A DNA stretch of 64,000 nucleotides from Hibiscus mutabilis (taxonomy: Eukaryota > Streptophyta > Magnoliopsida > Malvales > Malvaceae): contig CM033718.1 in NCBI GenBank assembly GCA_019671005.1, positions 35,852,508 through 35,916,507 on the forward strand, given 5' to 3'. The notes beneath the pieces are model-generated. The model did not search any database and was not told the origin of the DNA. It saw only the letters and a program-made list of their open reading frames with translations. The position numbers and the translations under genes were made by a program. Each line of letters starts with the position of its first letter. The first letter of the stretch is position 1. Below, in pieces: positions 23,548 to 34,638 of this stretch.

Positions 23548-24967
23548 AAGTTGCTGGAAAATAGATGCACCAAATTGGATTAGTTAAAACTAGGTAATGG
23601 TCTGCTCAAATGGTGAATTGGGTGAATGATGTTGATCAAATAGATCAAATTGAATTTAACATGATAATGCCCTATTTTTAACACATTTCTAGGTGAATTA
23701 GACTGACCTAGACATGTAATAACATGAAAATAAGTTGAATTGCCATGTTAGAACCTTGTTAAAATGAGTTATGAAACTAGAAACTCAACCTAGTGTAATC
23801 TGCCCATAATGCTCTATTCTGGGCAATAACTTTGAAAAATCACCATAAATTGTATAAAAGGAATTTAAGGCTGAAAATTTTATGGATAGTACCTTGACAT
23901 GTCTAAAATCATTAGGAGAAAAGAAAATAGAATTCTGGATTGTAGAATGAATTGTAGAGAAGAAACACTAGGGACAGTACAAACTGTCCAGTGTAGCAAA
24001 TTGCCCTGTCTTTAAGTTGAAAACTGTATTAATTGGCAAAGAACTAAAATGCAAGGCCTATATGGTTAGAAAGATAGTTAAGTTATCTTTCCAACGGTGT
24101 AAACCAATTGAAATTCCAACGTACAGAATGAATGTTATGCATGTTTAAGTGAGCAGACTACATGGTGCCTAGTAATAACAGTTTAGGTAATTGTACACTG
24201 TTTTGTGGCAATTTGTAAACTGCATTGTAAACAATTTTGGGACATTGATTCTGCCCTGTTTTACGTGAGTTTGAGTATAGTCAAGTGCAGTTATGTGTAG
24301 TAAAGAAAATATATGAACATGCTGCCAGATTTGTATATGATGTGTACTTGTAACACTGCCTTGATTGAATGATTATGTGATCTTGTTTTGACATGTATAT
24401 ACTTGTGTAATGAGATAGAAGCAGGGGTGAACTTGGTGGATGAGGAAAAAGTGGAACATCCTAAAGCCAAGAACAAAGGAGTGTGGATCCAAGACTAGCT
24501 AAGCTTGGAGTATTGTGAGTGTAGTAATTTCTAGGGTTAGGACTAGGTCCTAACCAATGCTTGCATGTCTATATTCATGTAATGTTTAATGAACCTAATA
24601 TGGACTTGGCTTAATAAGGGAAGAATGATTAAAGTGATGCATGAAACTTGATCACATCCTTGAATACATGTTCAATTTGAATGTTTATGCATGTTTAAGT
24701 GCTAACTTGGTGCTTGCATGTGTCATGAGGCATGTGATCAAATGCTTAAAGATCTTGCTTGTAATGTTATCCCACTTGATGAAATGAACACATGAGAATT
24801 ACATGATATGTGAGATATGGCTCAATTGGCCTAAGGGCCTAGTATGAAATGAACTTGCTTGACATGATCTTGAACTTGAAATACTTGTATAAATGGTAAA
24901 TCAAACAACCTTGGTAGCTAGTTAGACTAGGTAGAAGGCCATGCCTTAGAGTCTAGAGCTCATTGTG

Positions 24968-25080
24968 TCAGGGTGGACTACGGTCCAGGGCTAAGGCCCC
25001 TATTTGGCAACAGACAAAGGGTACGTATGTGGTCTTTGGTGAAAGTAGGAGGGTTAACCAGCACTACGGTGCATCTTGTG
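24968..25080 (+). repeat. Hairpin-rich repeat region of Element 4 LTR
   Basis: Three short perfect hairpins of one design lie here: GGAC-TACG-GTCC, GGGC-TAAG-GCCC and, further on, GCAC-TACG-GTGC, separated by copies of a TTGGCAACAGACAAAGGG / TTGGTGAAAGTAGGAGGG motif. They follow the conserved TAGAGTCTAGAGCTCATTGTG. Stems differ but remain self-complementary while the loop stays TACG or TAAG. It is at the same LTR location as the 18-bp array of Element 1 and the 24-bp array of Element 6. Confidence 0.6.
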
Positions 25081-25502
25081 GCGACAACTGGTGGGAGACT
25101 CAATTACCTATACAAACTAAGTACCAAGGGGTTTTTTTAATTGATAACAAATGAAATAACAATCCTACATCACATGTTACTTGTCTTGAAAGCCATGATT
25201 TGTATGTTACTTGACATAAAAGCCATGAATTGTACGTTACTTGACATGAAAGCCATGAATTGTATGTTACTTGTCTTGTAAGCATGACTTACTTGATTAC
25301 TTGTTATGTAAGTATTATTTGCTTGATTATTGATATGAAAGCATGAAGTATGATTCATTGTTTCTTGTATCCTATTCTAGCCGAATGCTATAATCCTTAG
25401 CTAGGATCACTCTACTACTTGAAATCCTTAGCTAGGATCATTCTTGTTTAATTGACACTTAATTGGATATAACAATTGGTTAGAACTAGTTACTACCTCA
25501 CT

Positions 25503-25520
25503 AAGTACATTCTTGTACTT
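25503..25520. promoter_or_regulatory. Conserved LTR stem-loop (7-bp stem)
   Basis: AAGTACA, loop TTCT, TGTACTT, followed by the pyrimidine-rich TTTCATTCTTCCCAACCTAC. Confidence 0.6.
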
Positions 25521-26366
25521 TTCACTCTTGTTTCATTCTTCCCAACCTACGGGATAAAGGATTCGAGAGTTGCTTGATCTTGAAGCATGATTCCTGAGCT
25601 TGAAGTAAGACACAAGAAAAATTAAAGTATGGTTTCATACTTGTTTTGTATATCTCCTAGATTGGTGGCACTATATTGTATAGAGTTTATCTTGATCATG
25701 CATTTTGGAATTCTTGAAACTTGTATATCTATATATGTTCTTGTTCTTGAATGGGCCTACTATGTTATGAACTAGTGACAAGTATGTAATGAACTTAAAA
25801 TACTTGTAATGGAATAATGTTTGCTGTGCATATGATGATACAAATGAAATGATCAAGTGAATGATCTAGTTTACATTGAACAATTCGAATGTCTTGGAAT
25901 TATATGGTCTCTTGTGTGTGAACATGCCTTGGTAAGAGTATTGTGTATTTTTATGGTAAAGGCCGAATGGTCTAATTGTTGGGAAACTAGTTTCATGCAA
26001 TTGTATGTTAACATGATCATGCTTAGTAAATTTAGGTGTGAAATTAGTATATGAATCAATCTAAGGATCATTGAAATGAAATGGAACAATGTTTACACAC
26101 TTAGGTCATTCGAATTGTTATTGGTATAAGATGTAGTTAATGAAATTGTTTAAGCAGTAACCTATAATGTCTTGAAATTAAAAACATGGGATTGCTAGCA
26201 TGTTAAGTAATGAATGCTTGGTTTCTTGCTAGCTAACTAACTCATCTAATAGGGATGAGTTATCAATTCTTGCCTTTCCTTGTTCTTGCTTGTATTGCTT
26301 GCCTTGTCCTTGCCTGGTAACGCTCCTAAGCCGGTTTGCTACTAGCCTGGGGTAGGGGGTGTTACA

Positions 26367-26454
26367 TTTACTTGGTATCAGGGCTTTTTAGTCGGTTCTA
26401 GAACTAAACCGGGCTCTCTTGCATCATATAGGATACTTGTGCCAACAGGGTTCA
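26367..26454 (+). other. Element 4 primer-binding site and leader, truncated
   Basis: Just after the LTR is TTGGTATCAGGGC (26372-26384), one mismatch from the initiator-Met tRNA primer-binding site. The leader that follows (GGTTCTAGAACTAAACCGGG..., TGCATCATATAGGAT) resembles that of Elements 5 and 6 but breaks off at about 26454. There is no gag or pol of Element 4 in the window. Confidence 0.85.
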
Positions 26455-26571
26455 AGTCAATTTCCAGGTTCTAATTGAAGCTAGCATAACCCTAACATGC
26501 ATAACATTCATCCACTTGAATTCATACAAAAAAGACATCATCAATTCAAGGTTCAACAATCTACAACAAGT
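26455..26571 (-). repeat. LTR scrap fused to Element 5 pol
   Basis: Nearly identical, in the same direction, to 31853-31969 in the Element 5 LTR (TTCCAGGTTCTAATTGAAGC onward). It is best explained as the interior of Element 5's own 3' LTR, left after a deletion that removed the rest of that LTR, the polypurine tract and all pol downstream of the start of RT. The open frame 26452-26871 runs straight across the join, so its last about 36 residues are translated LTR, not a domain. Confidence 0.8.
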
Positions 26572-27290
26572 TACTGGTGCACCCCATAAAGATGAGCTAG
26601 GCCGAATAAAGCCTTTATCTTGTAGCTCTTGAAGTTTATTCTTGAGTTCTTTCAATTCAACATGTTCCATTCGATAGGGTGTGATGGACACCAGAGTTGT
26701 TCCAGGTTGAACTTTAATCCCGAACTCTACTTCTCTGGTTGGAGGGAGACCAGAGAGTTCCTCGGGAAAAACATCAATGAATTCAGACACAATTGGCATA
26801 CTAGGTAAACTGAATTCAAATTCATATTGCATAGTCATGGCAGCAAAGATTGAGGTCAGTTTTTCTATCAATTAGGAGGATTGATTCTTTTCCTTAACCC
26901 CAGAGATATAGTCTCCTATTTTGGCAATCTATCTAGGCTTCATGTTTGCTTAGCCAATCTAGTCCTAACACTAGATCGGATTCACAAGAAGGCAAAACAT
27001 AAAGGTCCATGGGAAAAGGTACATTTCGAATGCTTATAGGACATTGCTTGCAAAAGAAGTTAATAGGCATATTTCCTCCTACAGGGTTCGAAACTACAAG
27101 GCTAGTTTTAACAAGTTCAGGTTTTTCAAAACTACAAGGCTAGTTTTAACAAGTTTGGGTTTTAAGTTTAATTTAGAAATCAAGGAAGAACATATAAAGG
27201 AGTGGGTAGAAACCGAATTAATCAAAGCATATGCAAGACTTGAATTTAATTCAACAGTACCTGTGATAACATCAGGTGCTTCTTCTTCAT
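26572..27290 (-). pseudogene. Element 5 protease to RT start, truncated
   Basis: Minus strand, from the protease to the first residues of RT. The protease active-site region reads ALINSVSTHSF near 27210-27240: the catalytic Asp is Asn and the Gly is Val, so it is inactive. A 38-bp tandem duplication (27091-27128 and 27129-27166) inserts extra residues in the protease. Downstream, SEFIDVFPEELSGLPPTREVEF and ITPYRMEHVELKELKNKLQELQDKGFIRPS are open, then coding stops at WGAP at the deletion joint (26571/26572). The YxDD box, RNase H and integrase are gone. Confidence 0.88.
27091..27166. repeat. 38-bp tandem duplication in Element 5 protease
   Basis: Two copies of AAACTACAAGGCTAGTTTTA plus 18 further bases, differing at a few positions. 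The sister protease of Element 1 has only one copy in this place, so this is a duplication within Element 5. Confidence 0.85.
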
Positions 27291-28583
27291 CTTTCCCATG
27301 AATGTGATAGATTCAAGCAGGGGCTCAAGATTCTTAGTGTGTAGGTGTCGAATGTTGGCCTCTACCCTTACTTTGATTCCTAGACTAAGCTTGTCTCGGG
27401 CCTTTGTTTGGATTAGATTGAGCTGAACTAGAATTTGCAGGAGTTCGAGTTAGAACCTTGTTAGGAATCTGAGGACAATCCCAGATATAATAATCGGAGG
27501 CTCCACATAAGAAACACAAATTCTGTTGAGTTCTGCATTGCCCGGTGTGGTGCTTCTAACAGAACTTACAAGTAGGATATTGAACAGCTTTACCAAAATT
27601 CCTCGTGCTATCAATAGAGATGATCGGGGCTGAAGACTTGATTACCGTTTGAGGTTTTGGTATGTAATTGCTGTTCTGAACAAGAGTGTAATTCGAGGAG
27701 CGATCTTTGGAGTGTTTAGCTTTCTTTGACTACCAATGAGGCTTTTCGTCATTTCTGGATCGTTTGTCCTTCTAGGAGTTACCACTCTTGCGTTTCTTAG
27801 AGGCCTTCAACTTTGGCTCGGTTGCAATAACCCGGTTCACTAAATTCTGGAAGTCAATGATACCCAGGGTAGTGAAAATAGGACTTAGTTCATCATTTAG
27901 TCCATCGATGAACATCCGACATTTATCAGCTTCAGTTTTGATGTATTCCAACTCGTACTTGCAATACTTGAAGAAGTCACTCACGTATTGTTCAATGGGT
28001 CGACCACCTTGCTTGAGATACAAGAAACATTTTCGGCGCTTGGCCATGTACTGTTCACTGATGTATTTCTTCTTGAATTTTCGAGGAAGAATTTCCACAT
28101 TAAGGCTTCAGCAGGAGCAGTTAGGGTAGTGGTTTCCCACCAGCTTAAAGCTTCATCAGCCAACAAAGCTATGGCACATTCGAGCTTGTGCTCATCGGCA
28201 CAAGGTAGTTGCTTAGTCAAGATTCGAGTAGTGGCCTCTAACTAGTACTCAGCTACTTAAGGATTAGCTTCATCGGTGCAAGTGAAAGTATAGGCCCGGT
28301 GTTGAGCCAACTTATCATTTGAAGCTCTGCTTGGCACAGCAATAGGAGGAGCAATAAGATAATCTTGTTTTAAAGTAGATACTAGATGATTGAACATCTT
28401 CTTCATACTCAGGAGATATTCTTGCAGCACAAGATTGATATGAGGAGCTTCCTGTTGAGCAGCAGCTTGGGCTCGGGTTTGAGTTTGTTGTTATAGAGGA
28501 TTCGGTTCCATCCTCACACTGTCTCCGTCATTCGAGGAGCCTTCATGGCTTTCATTATCCTGGCCAAGTCTTGTTTCAGACAT
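27291..28583 (-). pseudogene. Element 5 gag, broken
   Basis: Start ATG at 28583-28581 (MSETRLGQDNESHEGSS). The matrix/capsid portion reads DKLAQHRAYTFT, ILTKQLPCADEHKLECAIAL, ALSWWETTTLTAP; then a one-base shift near 28090 moves the frame to FKKKYISEQYMAKRRKCFL, DFFKYCKYELEYIKTEADKC and FIDGLNDELSPIF, open to 27772. The nucleocapsid is at about 27480-27560: CKFC*KHHTGQC and CFLCGASDYYIWDC, a zinc-knuckle pair with one stop. Several other stops. It is the most readable gag in the window. Plus-strand frames at 27788 and 27988 are shadows. Confidence 0.9.
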
Positions 28584-28721
28584 TCTACGTTCAAATAGAA
28601 CAATTAGGGGTTTGGTTTAATAAGCAAGACACAAGCTATTCAATACAAGTCTCTTAGGTGGCACAATTATCCTATATGATGCATGATAGCCCGGTTTAGT
28701 CCTAGAATCGACTAAACCTAT

Positions 28722-28738
28722 AGCTCTGATACCAATTA
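28722..28738 (-). other. Primer-binding site, Element 5
   Basis: Minus-strand TTGGTATCAGAGCTA, three bases inside the LTR, an exact match to the plant initiator-Met primer-binding site. Confidence 0.93.
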
Positions 28739-29747
28739 AATGTAACACCCCCTACCCCGACTAGTAGGAACCCGGCTCGGGAGCGTTACTTAACAAGCAA
28801 ACAATGGCAATGATCAATACAATACAAGCAATACATACAATACAAGAACAATCAAGCAATCAAACATACTTACCTATCATACAAGAAATTCACATTTGAC
28901 TTCAATTAAAACTAAGGCATTCGAACAAGACCACTAGATAAATTCCTTTCATGCTTACATTACAAGTTACTACTTTCATGGTTCATATCACAACATTCAA
29001 TCTTTGTTAACTTATACTATTCGAATGACCTAAGTGTGACTTGATTTCATTTCATTTCTTTTGTTCCTAAGACTTATACATGTACATCTTATCCCTAATT
29101 TACTAACATGAATCTTGATCATTCATTTTCATGAAACTAGTTCCCATTCAAGTCATATTACATATCCAATCATTCGACCATTACACCAAACACATACACA
29201 AGGCATGTAACTATTTCCTAATGATCTAGACCATTTGGCCATACCATACAAGAACACAATACACTTATAATCAAGGCATGATCACACACAAACCATTCGG
29301 CAATCACCTATACACACACTAGGCTATTCGAATAGAAGGCAAACAATGTAGTTCTGTTATCCTATGTTCAATTCAAGCAAGACATGTACACAAACAAAGC
29401 ATTCGAATTCTAACAAAGTAAACTAGATTAAGCATTTGATTATTTCATTCCATCATCATATGCGCAATAATCATCATTCATTACATGTTATCAAAGTTCA
29501 TTACATACTTATTACTGTATTCATAACATTGTAGGCCGATTAAACAATATATACAAGCTTCAAAATGCATGTTCAACTATCTATAAACATTCTAATGCCA
29601 CCATTCTAGGAGATATACAAAACAAGTATGAAACCATACGTAAGCAAAGCTTGTGTGAGTTGCTTCTTGCTCAAGGTAACATGCTTCAAGATCAGGCAAA
29701 CCCGTATCCTTTATCCTATAGTTGGGAAGAATGAAAACAAGAGTGAT

Positions 29748-29765
29748 AAGTACAAAAATGTACTT
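29748..29765. promoter_or_regulatory. Conserved LTR stem-loop (7-bp stem)
   Basis: AAGTACA, loop AAAA, TGTACTT, in the same setting as the other copies. Confidence 0.6.
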
Positions 29766-31387
29766 AGCGATGTAGTACTAAGTCTAACCAATTGTTATGT
29801 CAAGTTTCATGTGTCATTTAATCAAGTATAGTCTTAGCTAAGGCTTTCAAGCATTAGAGTGATCTTAGCTAGGCTTTCAAGCATCATGATTATCCTAGCT
29901 AAAGATATCATACATTCGGCCAACAAGGTACAAGCAACAAGAATTCATACTTCATGAATCAAGCACAACATGCTTGCAAAACAAGAAATCAAGGAGTCGT
30001 GCTTTCAAGTCAAGTAACATACAAGTTCATGGAATTCAAGACAAGTCACGTATAATGTAGGATTGTTATTTCAATTGTTATTCATTAAACAACCCCCTTG
30101 GTACTTAGTTTGTATAGGTAATCGAGTCTCCAACCAACTTTTGCCACAAGATGCACCGTAGTGCTAGTCAACCCTCCTATTGTCGCCAAAGACAACATAC
30201 GTACCCTCCGTCTGTCGCCAAATAGGGGCCTTAGCCCTGGACCATAGTCCACCCTTACACAATGAGCTCTAGACTCTAAGGCATGCCCTTCTACCTAGTC
30301 TAACTAGCTTCCAAGGTTGTTCGATTTACCATTTATTCAAGTGTTTCAAGATCATGTCAAGCAAGTTCATTTCATATTAGGCCCTTAGGCCATTGAGCCA
30401 TAGCTCACATATCAAGTAGTTTCATGTTTCATTTCATCAAGATGAGAATATGTCTCAAGCAAGTCTTTAACATTCAATCACATTGCATTATAGCACATAC
30501 AAGAACAAATATACCATACAACCACGCTTAGCATTCGAATTGATCATGTAAATCAATATGTGATCTAGTTTCATGTATTACTAGTCATTCTTCCCTAATT
30601 AGGTCATGTCCATGGTTAGGTTCATTTAACAACTCAAGAGTATAAACAAGTATGCATTGGTTAGGACCTAGTCCTAACCCTAGAGGTAACTACACTCACA
30701 ATACTCCAAGCTTAGCTAGTCCTGGATCCACACTCCTTTGTTCTTGGCTTTAGGATGTTCTACTCTATCCTCATCCACCAAGTTTACTCCTGGTTCTATC
30801 ACATTACAAGTACGAACATATGTCAAAACAATATCACAAGATCATTTAATTCAAGACAAGATTACAAGTATACTACATTCACAAATTTCGCAGCATGTTC
30901 ATGTACATTTTCCATTACACTTAACTACACTTTTCTACATTCTAGTTCATGTAAAACAAGGCATAATCAAAGGCCTAAAGCTGTATACAAGACAGTTTAC
31001 AAAATGCCACAAAACAATGTGCATTTGCCTATATAGCTGCTACCAGGCAGCTTGCACTCTAGTCACTAAATCATGCATAACTTTCATTCTGTACGTCGGA
31101 ATTTCAATTGGTTTGAACCGTTGGAAAGATAACAAAATTGTCTTTGTGACCATATAATTCTTGATTTTTTTTCTTTTCCAATTAATACAGTTTTTAACTT
31201 AAAGACAGGGCATTTTGGTATACTGGACAGTTTGCACTGTCCCTAGTGTTTCTTCTCTACATTTCATTATACAACCCATAGTTCAGTTCTGTTTTCTCCT
31301 AATGAATTCAGACATACTAAGGTGTTGTCCAAACAAATTTCAGCCTTAAATTCATTATACAGAATTTATAGTGAATTTTCAAAGTTA

Positions 31388-31414
31388 CTGCCCATAACAG
31401 AGCATTCTGGGCAG
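31388..31414. promoter_or_regulatory. LTR palindrome A
   Basis: CTGCCC, 15 bases including ACAGAGCATT, then GGGCAG. Related copies lie near 7924 (CTGCCC...GGGCAG), 23798, 37294 and, more decayed, 13428, 35632 and 46215. It is the third palindrome of the shared block. Confidence 0.5.
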
Positions 31415-32432
31415 ATTACACTAGGTTGAATTTCTAGCTTCTTAACTCATTTTAGAAAGGTCCTAACATCAAAATTCCATTCATGTTCATGTTCATACAT
31501 GTCTAGGTCATCATAATTCACCTATAAATGTTCTTAAAATAGGTCATTATCATGTTGAATCTAATTTGATCTATTTGATCACATTTACACATCCAATTCA
31601 TCAACTAGGCAGTCCATTACCTAATTTAACTAGTTCAATTAGGTGTAGTCATTTTCCAGCCACATATCTATTCAATTCAATCTTCATTTTACCTAGCAAC
31701 ATGATCAAAACAGGGTTCTATGTTCATTTGACATGTTTACACAATTTCTCCATCAAAACAGTCCCTAATCAAGACTGTTTTCAACCATGTTCATATTTCT
31801 CAAATTTTCAGCAATCACATATATGTTTCATTAGCAATTTAGTTACTAGCGTTCAATTTCCAGGTTCTAATTGAAGCTAGCATAACCCTAACATGCATAA
31901 CATTCATCCAATTCAATTCATACAATAAAGACATCATTAATTCAAGGTTCAACAGTCTACAACAAGTTAGAATCAAGTATTATATCTTCTCCAAGCTAAT
32001 TTGATCAATGGATGAATCAAGAAGCTTGAATTGAAGGTGTGTGCATGCAAATTTTTTCTCCCCTTTATCTCTCAATATTTTCGGCCAAGAGGATGATAAT
32101 GGGGAGGAAGATGACAATATTTTTGGTTATTTTTCCTCCCTAGCACGAGTCATCATCCAAATTGGCACATGTTCTCCTCCAATGAGGACATGTGTCAAGG
32201 CCTCCACTTAATTAAATTTTACATGCAATCTATAGGATTTTGCATGTTCACACTTTCATCCTTTCATTTATGCCTCTTAGTTTTAATTTCAACTCAATTT
32301 GGTTCAATTTCACTTATTAGATTTTAAGGATGGCCAATGTTCATTCTTCTTTTAATCTGATTAGCTTATGAATTCAATTAGCCTATAGTTTAGATAGTGG
32401 TAACATTTCTAGGTCAATTTTAGGGTGTTACG

Positions 32433-33113
32433 GTGGCACAATATTAGAAGCATGCCAATGTTGGTCGTAAGTAAGTGGACAAGTTTGAGTTGGGTTTCGG
32501 ATTCCCAAAATGATTTTTAGTTCAGCCGTCTATCGGTATGGCTGGTGGTTAATTTTGTTTATTAAATTTACCGAGTTTAAGTTCTTGGCATTTTGGTCAA
32601 CGTATGTTGTTGCATCAATTGAACGAGTAAATGATGTCCATTTGACTTTAGATTTTGCAAGTTTGTTTTAAATGTATCTAATTGTTGTATTAAGCATTTA
32701 TAAAGTCTTAGCCCCTGTAATTTGGTAATTACGATTTAGTCATTAATTTTGTATCTTGCAAAATTGGATGCTTATTTGTTATCCGTTGAAGCTGAAATTT
32801 GACATGCTAGCATGAAATATGATATATTAACAATTGGTAATTTGAAGCTTGTATAAGGCCTTGTAATTCTTCAAATTTACATTTTGGTCCTTAGAATTCT
32901 TGTATTTGCAATTGAGTGCCTTATCGATGTTTGTAGCGAATGAAAACTGAACCGCAACTTGTATGTAAACCCTAGATCTTAATAATACATCTAGAAAAGT
33001 TAAAATAAAAAATGGACCGTAACTCGAGTAAGATTGTTCAGGTTTGCTTCAGCAAACCCTAATGTAATCTTCTTGGTTCGGGTCTAACGTCTAGGTTAGG
33101 TCAAGGGGGTTAC
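32433..33113. other. Unassigned, possible LTR fragment
   Basis: No coding motif is seen. The right end, GGTCAAGGGGGTTACA (about 33099-33113), looks like the 3' end of a plus-strand LTR, and the base composition and TTTGGTCC-type phrases fit an old LTR, but I cannot find the start or a partner. It separates Element 5 from the Athila-like sequence. Confidence 0.35.
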
Positions 33114-33990
33114 ACAAGAGGAGTCTCCAAGCACCGAATGCTATCAAGAAAGGCTTAAGTAGATTGTAGCGCTACAACATCACTTCGAGGGAATGAAGAA
33201 GAAATGTTAGGACGCTTTAATTCTTTTTCTCTCTTGCTTATTAACTGCCATGACATATTATTTTATTATTTTGGTTAATGTTATTTACTCAGACTTCAAC
33301 TAAATACTTATTTTTTAGATTATTGTTTTTAGGATATTATGTTTTGACTACTTTGTTTAATGCTATATTTCTTTTCCTTAATCTATTTTGTTCATCGTTC
33401 TTCATGCGTAGTTACTATAAGAGCTATCGAGAGAGACCTTTTAACTATTGATATGTTACCTAATATCGAGAGAGTTAGGTTAAACAAACATGAATAGTAA
33501 GGCTAACCTGTTAACTTAGTCTTGATCGGGCTTAGACATAAGTTTGGGATTTCAATGACTAATAAGGGGAACTTGAATAGATAATAGGTTGTCTAGGGTT
33601 TACGTAGACTTGTATTGCCTTACCTTCGTGTTAGCAACTTCTAGGTAATAAGCATCCATTCTCATTACATATATCACCAACTATTATAGCATTTGAATGG
33701 TAATTAGCATAGTTCTTAGGTAATAAACCAAGCATCCATTCTCATTACATATCTTTGCTACAACATCTAGTTGTTCTCGATAATTGCTTCACTTTACTTT
33801 TATTTGCAATAGCATTAGTTTGTAGTTTTATTTCTATTTCCACACTATTATTATTTTACTAACTCATAAGTGTGGTTGATTTGATTTTATCACTCCAATC
33901 CATGTGGGTTCGACACTCGATACTTATCACTTTATTACTTGTGCGACGAGTATACTTACTCTAATTGCGCGTACTATATTTTACGCATCA
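33114..33990 (+). repeat. Athila-like LTR or pre-LTR region
   Basis: The last 100 bases (TCCATGTGGGTTCGACACTC, ACTTGTGCGACGAGTATAC, ACGCATCA) match, on the opposite strand, the start of the solo LTR at 49826. The LTR ends at CGCATCA (33990), followed by a tRNA-Asp-type PBS. The LTR start is not clear. From 33114 to about 33210 a possible coding tail of the preceding element (EGMKKKC) is seen but not assigned. Confidence 0.65.
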
Positions 33991-33993
33991 AGC

Positions 33994-34013
33994 TTTTACC
34001 GTTGTTGTCGGGG
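33994..34013 (+). other. Degenerate tRNA-Asp-type primer-binding site
   Basis: TTTTACCGTTGTTGTCGGGG is a decayed form of the TGGCGCCGTTGCCGGGGA site used by Athila-type elements, and it lies directly after an LTR end. It separates this element from the Met-tRNA-primed elements that fill the rest of the window. Confidence 0.7.
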
Positions 34014-34638
34014 ATTAATAATTGGTGATTATAACTTAGTGGTTGCACTTACTTTTTAGTTTAATTTTAACTTTTATTTTTTTTTGTTTTTTAGGTGTGT
34101 TACGAGTGAAAGAACGTCAACCTGAGGGGAGGAAAAGGTTGATCTAATCGAGATTATCTTACACCCACCATTGACAACCTATATCCAGCCACTAGAGCTT
34201 TCCGAGAGAGAAGACTAGATAATTTTTATGGAGATTGTGCTTTTCCATGTCTCTTAACACAAGCTATGGCAGTAAGCAACACGATCACATCAATGCAACC
34301 GGGAGCAACCCAAAGAGTTCATATCATGGAAAATTCTTGAGATTATTGTGGGAGACAACATTTGTGGGAAAATTGCCCACAGAACCCTGATGTATATTGT
34401 TACAAGGAGGACTATAAAATGAGTGTTAGAGACCATCTCGAAGCCTACAACCAACGGTGTATCCAGCAGAAAAATTTTCATGGTATGATCAAGGATTTGG
34501 AAATTTTAACGATGATAATAGTTTTGTTGCTGCAGCACACATGTCTCGACAATGTAGTCCTCATCAACAACCAATCTTCTTATCGAATGCTCAAGCGGGT
34601 AACGATATATATGCACCTTATAACCATGTTGCATCACT
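34014..34638 (+). pseudogene. Athila-like gag, first fragment
   Basis: Heavily mutated. The most convincing part is the nucleocapsid zinc knuckle at about 34340-34400, DYCGRQHLWENCPQNP, in the style of Athila gag (CxxCGxxHxxxxCPxNP, with the first Cys lost), followed by NQRCIQQKNF and FNDDNSF in different frames. A stop precedes the knuckle. The region breaks at 34638, where Element 6 is inserted with target duplication TCACT; the same gag resumes at 49142. Confidence 0.7.
34634..34638. other. Target-site duplication TCACT, left of Element 6
   Basis: TCACT immediately before TGTAATACCC; the second copy is at 49137-49141, immediately after GGTGTTACA. It proves that 34639-49136 entered as one unit. 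Confidence 0.95.

Larger units (their letters stand above)
20715..26366 (+). repeat. Element 4, 5' LTR, interrupted by a solo LTR
   Basis: Starts TGTAATACCCCAAATC and ends GGGGTAGGGGGTGTTACA, then PBS. Without the insertion at 21463-23547 and one target repeat it is 3562 bp. The two halves are 20715-21462 and 23553-26366. It contains the palindrome block (about 23780-24260), the hairpin array (about 24968-25080), the 7-bp stem-loop at 25503-25520 and a pyrimidine tract ending CCAACCTACGG. No genes; short frames at 24291, 24963, 25100, 25170, 25671, 25857 and 25871 are uninformative. Confidence 0.93.
28741..32432 (-). repeat. Element 5, 5' LTR (3692 bp)
   Basis: Begins TGTAACACCCCC next to the PBS and ends TAGGGTGTTACG at 32432; the final A has apparently become G. 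It carries the stem-loop at 29748-29765, a hairpin/repeat region about 30115-30270 followed by GAGCTCTAGACTCTAAGGCATGCC, and the palindrome block about 30980-31430. The outer flank is GTGGC. No genes; frames at 29628, 30738, 30755 and 31566 have no recognisable domain. Confidence 0.93.
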
